Assembly: GCA_002418865.1 (NCBI GenBank)
Contig: DIEY01000037.1
Location: forward strand, 22,453 to 69,137
Origin: Bacteroidales bacterium UBA5762
Lineage (GTDB): Bacteria > Bacteroidota > Bacteroidia > Bacteroidales > TTA-H9
Direction: 5' to 3'
DNA: 46,685 bases
Position 1 is the stretch's first letter. Every line of letters starts with the position of its first letter. Both the position numbers and the translations under genes were made by a program. Below, one piece after another: positions 24,782-32,830 of the stretch. The notes beneath the pieces are model-generated. The model did no database searches. It was not told the origin of the DNA and was given only the letters and a program-made list of their open reading frames with translations.

Positions 24782-26119
24782 TCAGCGTTTTTTCTGTTGT
24801 TTCACATTTTTAAGCATTTGTCGGGGGCTACTGGTTGTCACCATTTTCATCATTTTACGGGTTTCTTCGAACTGTTTCAATAGTCGGTTTACATCAGCCA
24901 CCTCGGTACCCGATCCGAGGGCAATGCGTTTACGACGGCTTCCGTTGATGATGGCTGGATTTTGTCTTTCCTCAGGTGTCATCGATTGAATAATAGCTTC
25001 TATACTTTTGAAGGCATCATCGTCAACATCGAGGTCTTTCACCATTTTTCCCATGCCAGGTATCATTCCCATGAGGTCTTTCACGTTCCCCATTTTTTTA
25101 ATTTGATGAATTTGTTTGAGGAAGTCATCAAAATTAAATTCGTCTTTGGCGATTTTACGTTGAAGTTTTTTAGCTTCTTCGGCGTCGAATTGTTCCTGAG
25201 CTTTCTCTACGAGTGAAACGATATCGCCCATTCCGAGAATACGGTCGGCCATACGCTCGGGATAGAATACATCTATGGCATCCATTTTTTCACCCAATCC
25301 AACAAATTTAATGGGTTTATCGACGACGGCCCTGACAGTCAGTGCTGCTCCTCCTCTGGTATCTCCATCCAGTTTGGTTAACACTACTCCATCATAATCG
25401 ATTACATCATTGAATGCCTTGGCAGTATTAACCGCATCTTGACCCGTCATGGCATCCACTACAAACAGAGTTTCTTGTGGATTAAGGGCATTTTTAATAG
25501 CCGCAATCTCATTCATCATTTGTTCATCAATAGCCAATCGCCCAGCGGTGTCAATAATGACTACTTGATGACCTGATTTGTCACGAGCATAATTCACAGC
25601 ATTACGGGCAATCTTAACAGGATCGGAATTATTTTCTTCGGTATAAACTTCGACGCCTATTTGTTGGCCAAGAACCTTTAGTTGCTCGATAGCAGCTGGA
25701 CGATATACGTCGCAAGCCACTAAAAGGGGCGAACGTCCATATTTCGATTTTATATAATTAGCAAGCTTGGCCGAAAAAGTAGTTTTACCCGAACCTTGTA
25801 GCCCAGCCAATAAAATAACCGCAGGATTGCCTTTGAGATTGATGTCAGATTTTTGGCCGCCCATTAATGAAATTAATTCATCATGGACAATCTTGGTCAT
25901 TAACTGCCCAGGAGAAATTGCTTTCAGAACGTTTTGCCCTAAGGCTTTCTGTTTTACATCGTCAGTAAACTGTTTGGCAATTTTATAGCTAACATCGGCA
26001 TCGAGCAGGGCTCTACGAATTTCCTTTACCGTATCGGCAACATTAATTTCGGTAATACTTCCCTGGCCTTTCAGGACTTTAAAAGCACGATCGAGTTTTT
26101 CGGTAAGACCTTCAAACAT
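24782..26119 (-). CDS. ffh: Signal recognition particle protein (SRP54)
   Basis: GTPase that delivers signal-sequence-bearing ribosomes to FtsY. 445 residues: N domain to about 90, G domain with P-loop AGLQGSGKTTFSAKLA (105-120), DTAGRLAIDEQMM, and TKLDGDTRGGAALTVRAV. A methionine-rich M domain follows (MGNVKDLMGMIPGMGKMVKD), ending in a basic tail. Located 36 bases after fabD, so probably co-transcribed. No 4.5S RNA gene was found in the window. Confidence 0.98.
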   Translation of the reverse strand: MFEGLTEKLDRAFKVLKGQGSITEINVADTVKEIRRALLDADVSYKIAKQFTDDVKQKALGQNVLKAISPGQLMTKIVHDELISLMGGQKSDINLKGNPAVILLAGLQGSGKTTFSAKLANYIKSKYGRSPLLVACDVYRPAAIEQLKVLGQQIGVEVYTEENNSDPVKIARNAVNYARDKSGHQVVIIDTAGRLAIDEQMMNEIAAIKNALNPQETLFVVDAMTGQDAVNTAKAFNDVIDYDGVVLTKLDGDTRGGAALTVRAVVDKPIKFVGLGEKMDAIDVFYPERMADRILGMGDIVSLVEKAQEQFDAEEAKKLQRKIAKDEFNFDDFLKQIHQIKKMGNVKDLMGMIPGMGKMVKDLDVDDDAFKSIEAIIQSMTPEERQNPAIINGSRRKRIALGSGTEVADVNRLLKQFEETRKMMKMVTTSSPRQMLKNVKQQKKR

Positions 26120-26155
26120 AAATTAGAAACATTTATACAAAAATATCAGACATCA

Positions 26156-27046
26156 TTAATTTTCCCATAGAGCACTCATAGTCACAGCATCCTTATTTAT
26201 CTTTTTTACTAAGCCTTGAAGCACTGTACCAGGGCCAACTTCAATAAATAGTTTTGCACCATCGGCTAACATATTTTCAATGGTTTGCCTCCAACGTACA
26301 GGGGATGTCAATTGTTTAATAAGATTAGACTTAATGATTTCAGGATCGGTAACCGGTTGTCCAGTAACATTTTGATAGATAGGACAAATTCCCCTGGCAA
26401 AACGTGTTGACGAAATAGCTTCGGCCAGTTCTATACGCGCAGGCTCCATCAAAGGAGAATGAAAAGCACCACCAACTTTAAGGGGTAGGGCACGTTTGGC
26501 TCCAGCTTCTTTTAATTTTTCACAAGCTAAGGCAATACCATCAATACTGCCAGAAATTACAATCTGTCCAGGACTGTTATAATTGGCAGGAACTACAATT
26601 TCATTTGTAATGCTATGACAGACTTTTTCTACTATGGCATCGTCGAGGCCAAGAATGGCAGCCATTGTGGAGGGATTCATCTCGCAGGCCTTTTGCATGG
26701 CCATAGCTCTGGCATAAACCAATTTTAAACCATCTTCGAATGTCAATACCTTACTGGCCACTAAAGCCGAGAATTCTCCCAATGAGTGGCCTGCTACCAT
26801 ATCGGGTTTGAACTCCTCACCCATCACCCGAGCTAATATAACACTGTGCAGAAATATGGCTGGTTGGGTAACTTTGGTTTGCATCAGTTCGTCTTCACTG
26901 CCCTGAAACATTATATTGGTAATTCGAAAACCAAGCTGAGCATTGGCCTTTTCGAAAAGTTCACGCGCAAGACTCGACTTTTCATATAAATCTTTGCCCA
27001 TACCACTAAATTGAGCGCCCTGTCCGGGAAAAAGATATGCTTTCAT
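26156..27046 (-). CDS. fabD: Malonyl-CoA:ACP transacylase
   Basis: Loads malonyl groups onto acyl carrier protein for fatty-acid synthesis. 296 residues with FPGQGAQFSGMG (6-17), QPAIF (61-65), the nucleophile motif GHSLGE (86-91, Ser88), a conserved Arg in VYARAMAMQ, and catalytic His196 in GGAFHSPLM. Complete and of usual length. Heads a minus-strand group with ffh and perhaps folD, divergent from frr. Confidence 0.97.
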   Translation of the reverse strand: MKAYLFPGQGAQFSGMGKDLYEKSSLARELFEKANAQLGFRITNIMFQGSEDELMQTKVTQPAIFLHSVILARVMGEEFKPDMVAGHSLGEFSALVASKVLTFEDGLKLVYARAMAMQKACEMNPSTMAAILGLDDAIVEKVCHSITNEIVVPANYNSPGQIVISGSIDGIALACEKLKEAGAKRALPLKVGGAFHSPLMEPARIELAEAISSTRFARGICPIYQNVTGQPVTDPEIIKSNLIKQLTSPVRWRQTIENMLADGAKLFIEVGPGTVLQGLVKKINKDAVTMSALWEN

Positions 27047-27144
27047 GAAAACCTAATTGAATTGATTTAAAATTAAAAACTGATTTTATCAAGTTATAAA
27101 GAAAATCAGAAAATTAATGTTTTTGATGATTTTAAAAGAGTCGG

Positions 27145-27152
27145 CAAAAGTA
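27145..27152 (-). promoter_or_regulatory. Possible -7 box for fabD
   Basis: Minus-strand TACTTTTG matches TAnnTTTG, about 100 bases before the fabD ATG. There is no clear -33 TTTG. It lies in the 186-base divergent region shared with frr. Confidence 0.45.
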
Positions 27153-27211
27153 AGAATAATTTTCGAGCTTAATGGATAGATATCTGGCGAGGTAATAATT
27201 GGCAAATATTA

Positions 27212-27219
27212 TATTTTTG
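27212..27219 (+). promoter_or_regulatory. Possible -7 box for frr
   Basis: TATTTTTG matches TAnnTTTG. Transcription would start near 27226, only a few bases before the first in-frame ATG at 27233, which supports using the next ATG at 27248 as the start of frr. Confidence 0.45.
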
Positions 27220-27247
27220 CAATCGTAAATAAATGAAATATACTATT

Positions 27248-27814
27248 ATGTTAAGTGAAGAAAGCGAATTTTGTTTGGAAGAAACCCGAGAAAGCATGGA
27301 TAATGCCTTACTTTATTTCGAGAAGGAATTTCAGAAAATAAGGGCTGGGAAGGCTAATCCTCAGATGCTCGAAGGCGTAAAAGTTGATTATTATGGGGTA
27401 ATTACCCCTATCGACAAAGTAAGCAATATAACCACTCCCGATCCTCGGCAAATTATTGTTCAGCCTTGGGATAAATCTATGCTAGCACCTATCGAGAAAG
27501 CCATTTTAGCTGCTAATCTCGGATTTAACCCTCAAAATAATGGTGAGGTTCTACGAATCATTGTGCCACCACTCACCGAAGAACGTCGCAGAGAATTAGT
27601 TAAAAAAGCCAAGGCCGAAGCCGAAAATGCAAAGGTAACTATCCGCAACATTCGCCGCACTGCAATGGAAACTTCTAAAAAACTCAAAAAAGACGGCATA
27701 CCTGAAGATGAAATCGAACAATTGGAAGAACAAATTCAAAAATTGACCGATGAGTATATCGAAAAAATCGACAAGGCTTTTGAAATAAAAGAAAAAGACA
27801 TCATGACCATATAA
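27248..27814 (+). CDS. frr: Ribosome recycling factor
   Basis: With EF-G it splits post-termination ribosomes. From the ATG at 27248 the protein has 188 residues; an ATG at 27233 would add five. The shorter form is closer to Bacteroidota RRF length and leaves room for a leader after the -7 box. Landmarks: KIRAGKANPQMLEGVKVDYY, ITTPDPRQIIVQPWDKSML, IVPPLTEERRRELVKKAKAE and a C-terminal EIKEKDIMTI. Monocistronic here, without the usual neighbour pyrH. Confidence 0.96.
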   Translation: MLSEESEFCLEETRESMDNALLYFEKEFQKIRAGKANPQMLEGVKVDYYGVITPIDKVSNITTPDPRQIIVQPWDKSMLAPIEKAILAANLGFNPQNNGEVLRIIVPPLTEERRRELVKKAKAEAENAKVTIRNIRRTAMETSKKLKKDGIPEDEIEQLEEQIQKLTDEYIEKIDKAFEIKEKDIMTI

Positions 27815-27855
27815 AGACTAAAGCTCAAAATCTTTGTCTCTGTTACTTTTCGTTT

Positions 27856-28866
27856 TTATTCTCCACAATTGCGGCAAATCTCATAAACATCTCTCGATTT
27901 CATAACATTTTGACGAAATTTATCGGCTTCAGGACTTTTCCACAATGTTTTAAAGTGATGAGAAGTATCGAGGAGGCCATAAGAATAATCGGCATCTTTA
28001 TCATAACAACAAGGGACCAATCTACCGTCCCAAGTTATTACCCCTCCTTGCCACATTCGCCGACATGCCTTGGCTTTCTTCCTTTTCAACCTCAGCAAAC
28101 CATCTTCACCTTTGATATATCGTGCATATTTAGGAATATCTGGTAAAAAATCGTTTTCATCTGTCGAACTGTAAATCTGAGCCGATTTCAACTCAAGTGC
28201 ATCTACTCCCAACCTTTTTGCAAGATGACGAATTTCTTTTAATTGGTGCTGATTGTGTTTCATTACAATAAATTGAAGCCTGATGTAAGGATTATTTCGT
28301 CCCAAACGATGACGGGCATTCACAAGCTGTTGTATCCCTTCAATAGCTATATTGAAATTTCCTCCTTTTCGATATTTTTGATAAGTGAGAGCATCTGTTC
28401 CATCGAGAGAAACAACTATCTCATCCAATCCAGCCATTACGATATTTTCGGAAAGTTTGGAAGTTAAAAAATGTGCATTGGTAGAAGTGATGGTATAAAT
28501 TCGTTTTTGATGAGCCATTTTCAGCATCGAAACAAAATCTTCATTTAAAAGAGGTTCACCTTGAAAATACAGAATAAGATAAAAAAGCTCGGGTGAAGAT
28601 TCATTGAGCCAATGGGTATAATCCTGAAGATGAAGCAAGCCCTTTTGACGGGAAAGAGAACGAGTACCTGCTGGGCATTCGGGGCAATGCAAGTTGCAAA
28701 TGCCAGATACTTCAATAGAAAGTGTCCAAGGAAAACCCCAGTGGAAATAATTGCCACTCCATTTCGTAAGCCAATAACTTGTTTGGATTTTTACAAAATT
28801 TAAAATTCGCGCTAAATTTAGACATCTTATCAGCCTAAACCACAAACGAATGCGCATCCCATTCAT
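27856..28866 (-). CDS. Radical SAM protein with SPASM-like C-terminus
   Basis: 336 residues. The radical SAM cluster motif is CNLHCPECPAG with Cys at 57, 61 and 64 (CxxxCxxC), after a strand LSIEVSG. FQGEPLLNEDF is the GGEP-like SAM-binding motif. The C-terminal cysteine set (ACRRMWQGG, LVPCCYDKDADYSYG, ICRNCGE) is typical of SPASM/twitch auxiliary Fe-S domains. The substrate is unknown; family members mature peptides or modify sugars and cofactors. It starts two bases after the permease stop codon, so the two are translationally coupled and may work together. No small precursor-peptide gene is evident beside it. Confidence 0.88.
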   Translation of the reverse strand: MNGMRIRLWFRLIRCLNLARILNFVKIQTSYWLTKWSGNYFHWGFPWTLSIEVSGICNLHCPECPAGTRSLSRQKGLLHLQDYTHWLNESSPELFYLILYFQGEPLLNEDFVSMLKMAHQKRIYTITSTNAHFLTSKLSENIVMAGLDEIVVSLDGTDALTYQKYRKGGNFNIAIEGIQQLVNARHRLGRNNPYIRLQFIVMKHNQHQLKEIRHLAKRLGVDALELKSAQIYSSTDENDFLPDIPKYARYIKGEDGLLRLKRKKAKACRRMWQGGVITWDGRLVPCCYDKDADYSYGLLDTSHHFKTLWKSPEADKFRQNVMKSRDVYEICRNCGE

Positions 28867-28868
28867 CT

Positions 28869-29966
28869 TTATAGATTTCGAGTGAGTTTATCCATCAAAT
28901 CGAAACCACTTAAAAACTCTTTTCCAACAATTCTTAACAGTGTGTATGCCGGAACGGCCAAAATCATACCTACGATACCACCTATAGAGCCAGCCATCAA
29001 CATAATTAAAAAAATCTCAATGGGATGAGCTTTCACGCTCTTAGAATAAATTTGAGGTTGAAGCACATAGTTATCTACCATATTGGCTGCTACAAAAATT
29101 ATCACTACAATAAGAGGCTGAACCCAAAAATTGACATAAGAACCTTCAGCCAGTACCCAAAAAAGTGTAAGCAATACGCCTAAGGCACCTCCAATAAAAG
29201 GACCTAAATAGGGAATCAAATTAAAAAATCCACCAATGAATCCGACTAAAACCGCATTTGGAATTCGAGCAATAAGCATCCCCACTGTGAGGAGTACCAT
29301 CATAATAAATACTTCCAAGAATAAACCGCCCACATATCTTCCTAACAAATTTCGGCTGGCAGTCATTACATTGAGGGCTCTTGTCTCATATTCATAAGGC
29401 ACAAAAAGAAGCAGCAACTTCGTTAAAAGCTTATCATCGCGTAAAAAGAAAAAAGTAAGAAAACCCACTGCAAAAGCACCTACAGAAAAAGAAGAAACAA
29501 TTCCTGTAAGTCCTCCTAAAAACTTATAAATGGAATTAAATCCTAATAACTCGCCCAGTCGTTGAATAATTGCTTCCTCGAGATTTTCATCAGCAGGAAT
29601 AAGTTGATACTGGTGCATGAAATTTTCGATATTCTCCAGCAATGGAGCTAAATTAAGTGCGAGTGTATTGAAATCTATTTTGCTAATTACTAAGACCTGT
29701 TGATAAACAATAACCACAAATCCATAAAGTAAAAGCACAATAAAAAGTAAAAGAACCACCAAGGTAATTAAAGAAGAAGCCCATGCTGGTAGTCTAAATT
29801 TTTTCCAGCCCGCACCCCTCAATCTTTTTTCCAATGGCCTGCCTAAAATGGCAAAAACCCCGGCTATGGCTATGTACCATAAAACAAAACTAAAATAATA
29901 AACTATGATGGCAACTAATATCAGGGTAACTATCAACATCCACCGCCTTGTATGTGTAGCCATCAA
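28869..29966 (-). CDS. AI-2E family transporter / PerM-like permease
   Basis: 365-residue integral membrane protein of the former UPF0118 group. Hydrophobic helices near 10-40 and 65-90, a soluble segment (about 95-145), then five to six helices including GFIGGFFNLIPYLGPFIGGA, the family signature. Members export small molecules or act as Na+/H+ antiporters; the name does not prove AI-2 export. The start could be either of two adjacent ATGs (29966 or 29963). A near-consensus promoter lies just upstream, partly within a terminator left from a neighbouring gene copy. Confidence 0.9.
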   Translation of the reverse strand: MMATHTRRWMLIVTLILVAIIVYYFSFVLWYIAIAGVFAILGRPLEKRLRGAGWKKFRLPAWASSLITLVVLLLFIVLLLYGFVVIVYQQVLVISKIDFNTLALNLAPLLENIENFMHQYQLIPADENLEEAIIQRLGELLGFNSIYKFLGGLTGIVSSFSVGAFAVGFLTFFFLRDDKLLTKLLLLFVPYEYETRALNVMTASRNLLGRYVGGLFLEVFIMMVLLTVGMLIARIPNAVLVGFIGGFFNLIPYLGPFIGGALGVLLTLFWVLAEGSYVNFWVQPLIVVIIFVAANMVDNYVLQPQIYSKSVKAHPIEIFLIMLMAGSIGGIVGMILAVPAYTLLRIVGKEFLSGFDLMDKLTRNL

Positions 29967-29999
29967 ATTCTTGATTTAAAAAGTATGACTAATTCTTGG

Positions 30000-30030
30000 C
30001 AAAGATAGTTGAGGCTTTTCAAACAACAAA
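30000..30030 (-). promoter_or_regulatory. Consensus Bacteroidota promoter for the permease gene
   Basis: Minus strand: -33 TTTG (30027-30030), exactly 19 bases, then -7 TATCTTTG (30000-30007). This matches TTTG-N19-TAnnTTTG perfectly. The -33 element is formed by the T-run of the terminator copy immediately upstream. In the second copy of this region (near 36657) the -7 box is replaced by repeat sequence. Confidence 0.75.
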
Positions 30031-30153
30031 AAACCTCCCATCAAATTCAACAGGAGGTTAATTAATAATAATTGTAAGAGTCTCTTATAAATTAATTGAC
30101 GTGTAGTAGCTATTGCGGCATCGTAATCAGGATGATTGGTATTTTCTTTTACA
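30007..30153 (-). pseudogene. Decayed copy of the tpx 3' end plus terminator
   Basis: 147 bases closely match 36657-36801, which is the terminator and last codons of the intact tpx. The fragment still encodes VKENTNHPDYDAAIA, then diverges (ATTRQLI against AAARKLI). A two-base insertion destroys the stop codon. By eye the copies are close to 90% identical. The match stops exactly where repeat copy A begins. It shows that a tpx gene once lay next to the permease and was separated from it by the island. Confidence 0.85.
30026..30059 (-). terminator. Rho-independent terminator, island-edge copy
   Basis: Minus strand AACCTCC ... GGAGGTT with a following T-run, the duplicate of the tpx terminator at 36676-36709. 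Here it stands behind only a fragment of tpx, and it insulates the permease promoter from island transcription. Confidence 0.75.
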
Positions 30154-30346
30154 CCTGTATTCCATCCTCTTTCAAAATGTCTATGCAACATATTGATATT
30201 CAATATTGATCCTATAATTATAGGTTGCAAAATTTTCGTCGGGTTAATAGAAAAGTAATAATTAGATCTATAAGTCAATCTGTATAGGTAATACAGAAGT
30301 TCCGACGTAGATATCAAATAATTAAAACCATCGTTTGCGCCACCAC
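30154..30346 (+). repeat. Island repeat, copy A (3'-truncated)
   Basis: 193 bases starting CCTGTATTCC, closely matching the first half of copy C (36285-36654). It includes the CTGTAT/ATACAG hairpin at 30280-30296. It ends after the ACCAC that precedes the conserved small ORF body in copies B and C; the ORF start codon is mutated (ATA). It forms the left border of the cassette holding the secreted propeller protein. Confidence 0.85.
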
Positions 30347-30365
30347 AAATTTTTAGACAAAATCC

Positions 30366-30393
30366 TTGCATATTTTAAAAAAATTTATCTTTA
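30366..30393 (+). promoter_or_regulatory. Possible promoter for the SBBP gene
   Basis: TTG at 30366-30368, 17 bases, then TATCTTTA at 30386-30393, one mismatch from TAnnTTTG. About 28 bases before the ATG. Plausible but spacing is shorter than usual. Confidence 0.4.
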
Positions 30394-30420
30394 CAACTGA
30401 AACTTAAAAAAGGAGGTTAT

Positions 30421-32328
30421 ATGTTAAAAAAAATAATTGTACTATTAATCGTGCTTTGTTCCTTTGGGCTTACTATCGCAATGCCCAATGATAATGCAAT
30501 ATCCAATAAGGCAGTGAGCGCCTGGATGGATGAAAATCAGGGTTTTGAGCAAAACCTCGGTCAGGTTGGTGATTTTGATGGAAATCCGGTAAACAATATC
30601 CTGTTTACGGCAAGAAATAATGGATTTAGCATCTTCGTCACGGATAAGGGTGTAAGTTATGTTATCTACAAATCTGAAAAAACTCCTGAAGATGAAATCT
30701 CAGAATTGCCCCATTCCAAATCCCAAAATGCCCGGCTTCACTTTGCCCGGATTGACCTTGAACTGATAAATTCAAGGATTGAAAGCGCAAATGTTGTGTA
30801 TGAGGATGAGCTACCCGGATACACGAACTATTATCTTCCTCAATGTCCTGACGGTGCTTTGTTTGTTAAGACCTATAGAAAGGTAAGAATAAAAGAGGTT
30901 TATCCCGGGATTGACTGGGTCTGGAGATATAAAGAAGGGAGACTTCATCATGAGTTTGAGCTCAGCGAGGATGCGGATATAAGCAAAATAAAATTCCGGG
31001 TGAAGTATGCGGATTTGGAGGTAAAAGATGGTAAAAAGCTTATCCTTTCAACACCCATCGGAAAGATAGAGGATGGAAATGTAATTGGTTATGAAGGAGA
31101 AAGTCCTGTTGAGGTTTGCTACAAAACAGCAGAAGATGGACTAATTGGTTTTGATGTAAAGGCTTGGTCAAGGAAAGAGCGACTTATCATCGACCCATCC
31201 TTATCCCTTCTATGGGCGACCTATTACGGCGGAAATGATTGGGACGAGGGCTATTCCATTACGACCGATGGTTCAGGGAATATCTTGGTAACCGGTTATA
31301 CTTCTTCAACCAATTTCCCGACCCAGAATCCTGGGGGTGATGCCTATTATCAGGGGATATTTGCAGGATCTTGGGATGCCTTTATCTTGAAGTTTACCAA
31401 TACTGGTGAAAGAGAGTGGGCAACCTATTATGGCGGAAGTGATGCTGACGAGGGCGTTGAGATTACGACCGATGGTTCAGGGAATATCTTGGTAACCGGT
31501 TTGACTTGTTCAACCGATTTCCCGACCCAGAATCCCGGTGGTGATGCCTATTATCAGGGGATATTAGGAGGATATTATGATGCCTTTATCTTGAAGTTTA
31601 CCAATACTGGTGAAAGAGCGTGGGCGACCTATTACGGCGGAAGTAATCCCGACTATGGCTATTCCATTACGACCGATGGTTCAGGGAATATTTTTGTAAC
31701 CGGTGTGACTCTTTCAACTGATTTCCCGGCCCAAAATCCTGGTGGTGGTGCCTATTATCAGGGGACAAATGCAGGAGATTACGATGCCTTTATCTTGAAG
31801 TTTACCAATACTGGTGAAAGAGCGTGGGCAACCTATTACGGCGGAAATGGTGAGGACGATGGCATTTCCATTACGACCGATGGTTCAGGTAATCTCTTTG
31901 TTACCGGTGGGACTTATTCAACCGATTTCCCGACCCAGAATCCTGGGGGTGGTGCCTATTATCAGGGGACACATGCAGGAGATTATAGAAATGCCTTTAT
32001 CCTGAAGTTTGAAACCTCAGGGGTAGGTATTGAAGAAGAAACAGAATTTCCAAAAGAATTTGCTCTTTATCAAAATTCTCCCAATCCATTTAGCAATTCA
32101 ACAATATTCAAATTTAGTCTGAATGTCCCAGCACATGTAAAGCTCTCCGTGTATAATATCAGAGGGCAACAGCTTGCCACTATAGTAGATGAAAATATGA
32201 AGCCTGGCTACTACGAAATTCCATGGTCACCTGCCAATGAAGATTATGCACTAACAAATGGCATCTATTATTACAAACTTGAAGTTGGAGATAAAACCTT
32301 TGTGAAGAAGATGATGCTGATGCGGTGA
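30421..32328 (+). CDS. Secreted SBBP beta-propeller repeat protein with T9SS-type C-terminal domain
   Basis: 635 residues. Signal peptide at 1-20 (hydrophobic IIVLLIVLCSFGLTIA). Residues about 35-265 are the domain that commonly precedes SBBP repeats (NQGFEQNLGQVGDF, then GVSYVIYKSEK). Four tandem 68-residue units from about 265 to 535 each contain WATYYGG, ITTDGSGNI, VTG and DAFILKF. The C-terminal 90 residues are an FnIII/FlgD-like Por-secretion tail (FALYQNSPNPFSNSTIFKFS, then NGIYYYKLEVGDKTFVKKMM). The protein is therefore likely exported and surface-attached or secreted. A perfect AAGGAGG four bases before the ATG is unlike neighbouring genes and, with its codon choice, suggests transfer. 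Function unknown. Confidence 0.85.
   Translation: MLKKIIVLLIVLCSFGLTIAMPNDNAISNKAVSAWMDENQGFEQNLGQVGDFDGNPVNNILFTARNNGFSIFVTDKGVSYVIYKSEKTPEDEISELPHSKSQNARLHFARIDLELINSRIESANVVYEDELPGYTNYYLPQCPDGALFVKTYRKVRIKEVYPGIDWVWRYKEGRLHHEFELSEDADISKIKFRVKYADLEVKDGKKLILSTPIGKIEDGNVIGYEGESPVEVCYKTAEDGLIGFDVKAWSRKERLIIDPSLSLLWATYYGGNDWDEGYSITTDGSGNILVTGYTSSTNFPTQNPGGDAYYQGIFAGSWDAFILKFTNTGEREWATYYGGSDADEGVEITTDGSGNILVTGLTCSTDFPTQNPGGDAYYQGILGGYYDAFILKFTNTGERAWATYYGGSNPDYGYSITTDGSGNIFVTGVTLSTDFPAQNPGGGAYYQGTNAGDYDAFILKFTNTGERAWATYYGGNGEDDGISITTDGSGNLFVTGGTYSTDFPTQNPGGGAYYQGTHAGDYRNAFILKFETSGVGIEEETEFPKEFALYQNSPNPFSNSTIFKFSLNVPAHVKLSVYNIRGQQLATIVDENMKPGYYEIPWSPANEDYALTNGIYYYKLEVGDKTFVKKMMLMR
31213..32028 (+). 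repeat. Four tandem 204-bp coding repeats in the SBBP gene
   Basis: Units begin with the Trp codon at 31213, 31417, 31621 and 31825, exactly 204 bases (68 codons) apart. Long stretches such as the segment coding ITTDGSGNI are nearly identical between units at DNA level, indicating recent amplification or gene conversion. The last unit differs near its end, with one extra residue. Confidence 0.9.
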
Positions 32329-32351
32329 GTTTTTTATCCAACAAGAAAACA

Positions 32352-32384
32352 AAAAAGGCTGGGATATGCTTCCCGGCCTTTTGT
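32352..32384 (+). terminator. Rho-independent terminator after the SBBP gene
   Basis: GGCTGGG pairs with CCCGGCC (one G-U) around a seven-base loop, flanked by an A-run before and TTTTGTTG after. It lies 24 bases past the stop codon on the coding strand. Confidence 0.8.
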
Positions 32385-32401
32385 TGTTTAGCATATCCAT
32401 T

Positions 32402-32772
32402 CCTGTATTCCACCCTCTTTCGGAATGTCTATGTAATATATTGATATTCAATATGAATTCTGTAATTATGGGTGTCCCAAAATTTTTGATATGTTTGTAA
32501 GGAAAAAGCAAAACGCATCTATAAGTCAATCTGTATAGGTAATACAGAAGTTCCGACATAGATATCAAATGGTTAAAACCATAGCTTGCGTCACCACGCA
32601 GCACGAAATTGAGAGGCTGGAGCAATTGGCCAGGGAGGAAATAGAGCGTTTGAGTAGAAATCAACTGAAGTTTTTTGGGTTCGAGAGTGACGAGATCATA
32701 GAGCAAGCCTTCTCAATGCTCGATAACAAGTGTTGATAAGAATTTTTAGGGTTGGGGAATGCGGAAAACAGG
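32402..32772 (+). repeat. Island repeat, copy B (complete)
   Basis: 371 bases from CCTGTATTCC to GGAAAACAGG. The ends are imperfect inverted repeats (CCTGTATTCC and, reversed, CCTGTTTTCC: 9 of 10). Nearly identical to copy C from about 32516 onward but clearly diverged between about 32440 and 32515. Contains the CTGTAT/ATACAG hairpin (32531-32547) and a 55-codon ORF. Separates the SBBP and restriction-modification cassettes. Confidence 0.88.
32569..32736 (+). CDS. Small ORF within repeat copy B (55 residues)
   Basis: Starts MVKTIACVTTQHEIERLEQL and ends QAFSMLDNKC. Strongly charged and heptad-like (IERLEQLAREEIERL), suggesting a coiled coil. The homologous ORF in copy C differs by four substitutions and one whole codon, so the frame has been kept between copies, but the sequence is too short to prove coding. 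No Shine-Dalgarno or familiar domain. It may be a real repeat-encoded protein or a remnant of a larger gene. Confidence 0.4.
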   Translation: MVKTIACVTTQHEIERLEQLAREEIERLSRNQLKFFGFESDEIIEQAFSMLDNKC

Positions 32773-32801
32773 AAATCTGTAACAAAATGAAATAATTTGA
32801 T

Positions 32802-32809
32802 TACTTTTG
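32802..32809 (+). promoter_or_regulatory. Possible -7 box for the restriction-modification gene
   Basis: TACTTTTG matches TAnnTTTG, 21 bases before the ATG and just outside the end of repeat copy B, so the promoter belongs to the cassette rather than to the repeat. No clear -33. Confidence 0.45.
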
Positions 32810-32830
32810 GGAGATTGAATCAGCATCCGT

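Larger units (their letters stand above)
32329..32830. other. Region between the SBBP gene and the restriction-modification gene
   Basis: 502 bases accounted for by the SBBP terminator, repeat copy B with its small ORF, and a short unique promoter segment (32773-32830) for the downstream gene. Nothing else recognised. Confidence 0.7.

Noticed and set aside
27816..27838. Weak hairpin after frr as a terminator
   Set aside because: Stem is short and bulged and no T-run follows directly.
29976..30371. 131-codon minus-strand ORF spanning the tpx fragment and repeat copy A
   Set aside because: It is a chance fusion of the duplicated tpx tail, repeat sequence and terminator; only the tpx-derived part resembles a protein.
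32251..32706. 151-codon minus-strand ORF over repeat copy B and the SBBP 3' end
   Set aside because: Antisense to the SBBP C-terminus and the repeat; the equivalent frames in copies A and C share only the repeat part, so it is a shadow.
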